Positions 59,703-64,000 of a stretch of 64,000 nt of DNA are shown one piece after another. Made by a program: the position numbers and the translations under genes. The notes beneath the pieces are model-generated. The model worked only from the letters and a program-made list of their open reading frames with translations. It had not been told where the DNA came from and ran no database searches. The stretch is from contig JAJQJQ010000006.1 of NCBI GenBank assembly GCA_028622995.1, positions 3,472,001-3,536,000 of the forward strand, read 5' to 3'. The DNA comes from Panagrolaimus kolymaensis. Its lineage: Eukaryota; Nematoda; Chromadorea; Rhabditida; Panagrolaimidae. Every line of letters begins with the position of its first letter. Within the stretch, counting starts at the first letter, position 1.

Positions 59703-62700
59703 ATGGGTGATATGAACTTCGAACAAGACGAAGGATATAAATATTTGAGTGTCAGCCGTGAAGAAAAAATTGGTTGGACTTCCAAGCCATTCGATTCCAA
59801 AAAGAATTGCTGGATCCCTGATGCTGAAGATGGTTAGTTTTTTTGTATCTATTATAAATTTTTATGACAAAACAAACTTTCTTTTCGAATATTTACAGTA
59901 TCTTTTTAAGCAGTAGTTATTTTTTTCTAAAATTTTTTGAGTGCGTACTTTTAATAAAAAATATTTTTTGATGTCAAACTTTTTTTAAAAAGTTGAAACT
60001 TTCTAAAATTAAACTTTTCATTCTTTTCACGTGTCTCCTCTTTTTTGAAAAACAATCATCAAATTTTTTGTTCTTTAAAGCTTAAATTTTTGTTTTGTTT
60101 TATCTTTCATTAAAACTTTACCTTTCTCAAGCGCGGCTGTCATTTTTTGACCTACCACCTTCGCTGATTTTTCTTTGCAAAAAGACACTTTTCAAAAATT
60201 ACTATTAAAACAGTTGTTCATTTTTCTCTTTCTTTTTTTTGTGTTGTGTATGCTTTTATATCTTTTCTCAATGGAGTATACTTTGATTTTGAAAATCAAA
60301 AGTTGTAAAAAGATTGTTTCATCGAGGTGGTAGGAAGGATAAAGAAGAAGAAAAAAAGTGGCGAGATCGGAAGAAGATGCAAAAGAATGAAAAAAAGAGA
60401 GAGGCGATGCGATATATAAAAATATTACAACATAATGATTGCCATCTATCCGCCAACGCTTTTTATTATACCTTTATCTTGCTTTTTTAAAATAGAAAAA
60501 AAAATACTAATGCAAAAAAAGTAATCCTTAAATGGCAAAACCACAATAGTAATAACAAAAAAATACAATAAAACATAAGCATACAATAGTATCAAAATTA
60601 TTGTGATAATTTATAGGCTTCGTCGCTGCTGAAATCAAATCAACCAAGGGTGACACTGTTACTGCCGTTACTGTAAAAGGCAATGAAGTCACTGTTAAAA
60701 AGGAAGAAGCTCAAGAAATGAATCCACCAAAATACACCAAAACCGATGACATGGCTAACTTGACCTTCTTGAATGAAGCTTCCGTTTTGACCAACTTGAA
60801 AGATCGTTATAGCGCTATGATGATTTATGTAAGAAATTTAAAAAAATCTTTGTGTATAATTTTTTTGTTTGTTTATTTTAGACCTATTCCGGTCTTTTCT
60901 GTGTCGTCATCAACCCATACAAACGTCTTCCCATTTACACTGAATCCGTCATCAAATTTTACATGGGTAAACGTCGTAATGAAATGCCACCCCATCTTTT
61001 CGCCGTCGCTGATGAAGCTTATCGTAACATGGTCCAAGATCGTGAAAATCAATCCATGCTTATTACTGGTGAATCAGGTGCTGGCAAAACTGAAAACACC
61101 AAAAAGGTTATTTCTTACTTCGCTATCGTTGGTTCAACCCAACAAGCTACTGAAAAGAAGACGGATGAAAGTGGAAAGAAAGTTGGTACACTTGAAGAAC
61201 AAATTGTTCAAACCAATCCCGTATTGGAAGCTTTTGGTAATGCCAAAACCGTTCGTAATAACAACTCCTCTCGATTCGGTAAATTCATCCGTACTCATTT
61301 CTCTGGATCCGGTAAACTTGCTGGTGGTGATATTGAACATTGTAAGTTATATTATAACAATTAAAAATGAAAACACATAAAAAAATTTAAAAATTTTTAG
61401 ACCTTCTCGAAAAATCCCGTGTCGTTCGTCAAGCCCCTGGTGAACGTTGTTACCATATTTTCTATCAAATCATGTCTGGTTTTGATAAAAGCCTTCGCGA
61501 CAAACTCAAGCTTACCAACGAACTTAAATATTATCATTTCTGTTCTCAAGCTGAACTTACCATTGAAGGAGTTGATGATAAAGAAGAAATGGGTCTCACT
61601 CAAGAAGCCTTCGATATCATGGGATTCGAAGATGAAGAAACAAATGGTCTTTACAGATGTGTTGCTGGTATTATGCATATGGGAGAGATGAAATTCAAAC
61701 AACGCCCCCGTGAAGAGCAAGCTGAAGTTGATACAGATGGTGATGCCCAAAATGCAGCTCATTGCTTTGGTATCAATCATGAAGAATACTTGAAAGCTCT
61801 TACCAAACCCCGTATTCGCGTTGGTACTGAATGGGTTAACAAAGGTCAAAATTTGGATCAAATCAGTTGGGCTATTTCTGGTCTCGGCAAAGCCATCTAT
61901 GCTCGCATGTTTAAATGGCTCATTGAACGTTGCAACAAAACCCTTGATGCTCGTGCCATTGAACGTAAACACTTCATTGGTGTTTTGGATATTGCTGGAT
62001 TTGAAATTTTCGATTTAAATTCATTTGAACAACTTTGGATTAATTTCGTCAATGAAAAGCTCCAACAATTCTTCAACCATCACATGTTCGTTCTTGAACA
62101 AGAAGAATATAAACGTGAAGGCATCCAATGGACTTTCATCGATTTCGGTCTCGATCTTCAAGCTTGTATTGAACTCATTGAAAAACCTTTGGGTATCATT
62201 TCCATGCTTGATGAAGAATGTATCGTCCCTAAAGCTAGTGATATGACTTTTGTTCAAAAATTGAATGACCAACATCTTGGCAAACATCCTAATTTTGTTA
62301 AACCCAAACCACCAAAGGGCAAACAAGCTGAAGCTCATTTTGCTGTTGTTCATTATGCTGGTACTGTCCGTTATAATGCTAACAACTTCCTTGAAAAAAA
62401 TAAGGATCCCCTCAACGATTCAGCTGTTTCCGTTCTTAAAACTTCTCAAGGCAATCAAATTATGCTTGATATTTGGCAAGGTAGGATAAAATTGATTTTA
62501 AAATTGAAAAGAAATAAAAATTCAAATTAATGAAATTGAAAAAAATGAGACGAGAATAATTCTTCCTTTTTAAAAAAATGCATGCTTTAGTTGAAAAATA
62601 ACATTTTTATAATAACATCTTTTAAAAGTGCATCATATTTTTTAGATTATACCACCCAAGAAGAAGCTGCAGAAATGGCAAGAAAGGGTGAAACAGCTAC

Positions 62701-64000
62701 TAAAAAGAAGGGTAAATCATCATCTTTCTTAACCGTTTCCATGATTTATCGTGAATCCCTCAACAAATTGATGAATATGCTTTATCAAACTCATCCCCAT
62801 TTCATTCGATGTATCATTCCGAATGAAAAGAAAGCTTCGGGTGTCATTGATTCTGCATTGGTTTTGAATCAATTAACTTGCAATGGTGTATTAGAAGGTA
62901 TTCGTATTTGCCGTAAAGGTTTTCCCAATCGTATGATTTATGATGATTTCAAACATCGTTATGCTATCTTGGCTTCTGAAGCAGCTAATAATTCTGATCC
63001 AAAAAAAGGTTCCGTTGGTATCACCGATACTCTTGTTAATGAACAAAATTGTAAGATCATAAATCATAAAAACTTAATAAAATTTTAATTTTCCTTCTAA
63101 ACTTTAGTGAATGATGAAGAATTCAAAATTGGTCTAACCAAAGTTTTCTTCAAAGCCGGTATTTTGGCTAGACTTGAAGATTTGCGTGATGAAAAACTTG
63201 CCATCATTATGACTGCTTTCCAATCTAAAATTCGTTGGTATTTGGGTCAAGCTGATGTTAGACGCCGCATTCAACAACGAGCAGGTAAGTGAGAAGATGC
63301 ACTTCGCCCATTAAAGGTTTGCAAAGTGAATCAACCCACTTCCAGGTTTACTCATCCTTCAACGCAATGTCAAAGCTTGGTGCACCCTTCGCACATGGCC
63401 TTGGTTCAAACTTTATGGATCCGTCAAACCCCTCCTTCGCACAGGCAAAGAAGCTGAAGAACTTGAAAAGGTTAATGAGAAAATCAAAGGTCTTGAAGAA
63501 GAGCTTGCTAAATCCGAAGGAGCCCGTAAAGAGCTTGAAGGACATGTTGCTACTTTGGTTGAAGAAAAGAATTCCTTGTTCACCAATTTGGAAAAGGAAA
63601 AGGCTGCTTTAGGGGAAAGCGAAGAAAAAGCTAATAAACTTCAATCATTGAAAAATGACCTCGATCGACAATGCAATGAACTCAATGATCAACTTGGAGA
63701 ACTTGAAGATAGAGCTTCGGATCTTCAACGAGTTAAAAAGAAGGCTGAACAAGAAATTGAAAACCTAAAAAAGAGTGGCCAAGATCTTGAAATGTCCCTT
63801 CGTAAAGCAGAATCTGAAAAGCAATCCCGCGAACACAATATTCGTTCATTGCAAGATGAACTCGCCCAACAAGATGAAAACGTTGCAAAACTCAACAAAG
63901 AAAAGAAACATCAAGAAGAAGTTAACCGCAAACTTGTTGAAGATCTTCAAGCTGAAGAAGATAAAGTTAATCATGTCAACAAATTGAAACAAAAGCTTGA
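59703..64000 (+). CDS. Muscle myosin heavy chain (class II), 5' part
   Basis: Thick-filament motor of body-wall or pharyngeal muscle. Exons 59703-59832, 60617-60828, 60882-61341, 61401-62480, 62646-63050, 63108-63284, 63346 to beyond the window; about 1,040 codons here. The head is typical: P-loop GESGAGKT, switch [11 protein letters not shown], switch [29 protein letters not shown] near the SH1/SH2 helix, and ECIVPKASD. An IQ region ([22 protein letters not shown]) follows, then a heptad-repeat coiled coil from about residue 845. The first intron (784 bp) is far longer than the rest, as in nematode muscle myosin genes where enhancers sit there. Which of unc-54, myo-1, myo-2 or myo-3 it equals is undecided. 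Confidence 0.95.

Overview
This window is nematode nuclear DNA. The evidence is AT-rich sequence, very short introns (mostly 45-60 nt) with GTAAG-like donors and a TTTTTAG-type acceptor, acceptor-like sites a few bases upstream of several start codons (as in spliced-leader trans-splicing), and a nematode gene set (cuticle collagen, Str-type chemoreceptor, saposin-like and Kunitz proteins, muscle myosin). The acceptor is mostly TTTTTAG rather than the TTTTCAG typical of Caenorhabditis. I would guess a non-Caenorhabditis lineage, perhaps clade IV, but cannot prove it. Exon models were built by hand and checked by reading-frame arithmetic across every junction.

Layout, left to right. 1-814 (-): 5' part of cardiolipin synthase. 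1243-7671 (+): a 21-exon FANCD2 gene with a tRNA-Cys on the opposite strand inside one intron. 8111-9186 (+): cuticle collagen. 9277-11260 (-): secreted two-Kunitz protein. 12660-12929 (+): Sec61 gamma. 13265-13877 (+): phosphomevalonate kinase. 14336-16757 (+): a polo-like-kinase-4-like pseudokinase. 17213-18581 (+): divergent PP1 phosphatase. 18661-18749 (-): intron-containing tRNA-Tyr. 19090-19289: foldback MITE abutting the stop codon of an mARC/MOSC gene (19286-20580, -). 21211-22310 (+): ZHP-3/RNF212-type RING protein. 22753-24381 (+): intronless, lidless Hsp70. 24477-24880: pseudogene copy of the chemoreceptor at 30085-31379 (-). 25364-28603 (+): unrecognised 411-aa gene carrying a GC-rich hAT-type element in an intron.

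The second half holds a small heat shock protein (34553-35173, -), a saposin-like protein (36236-36739, -), a DEAD-box helicase with a DEGD motif II (37854-39985, +), a second hAT-type element (40126-40330), BRX1 and PWP2 in tandem (40607-44811, -), an LC8 dynein light chain (46213-46524, +), an ATP7-type copper ATPase (46707-50421, -), two membrane proteins without a clear family (52607-53346 and 57452-58273, -), a 2.08-kb third element with an 8-bp target duplication and a 70-bp-period hairpin array (54328-56405), and the 5' part of a muscle myosin heavy chain (59703 to the window end, +).

Most genes are unrelated housekeeping neighbours. The one clear functional pair is PWP2-BRX1: both act in ribosome biogenesis, lie about 180 bp apart on one strand, and look like a two-gene operon. 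The most interesting material is the pseudokinase with polo-box-like C-terminus, the three elements with exact 8-bp target duplications, the MITE that makes up the start of an mRNA 3'UTR, the recently truncated chemoreceptor duplicate, and the Hsp70 without a lid.
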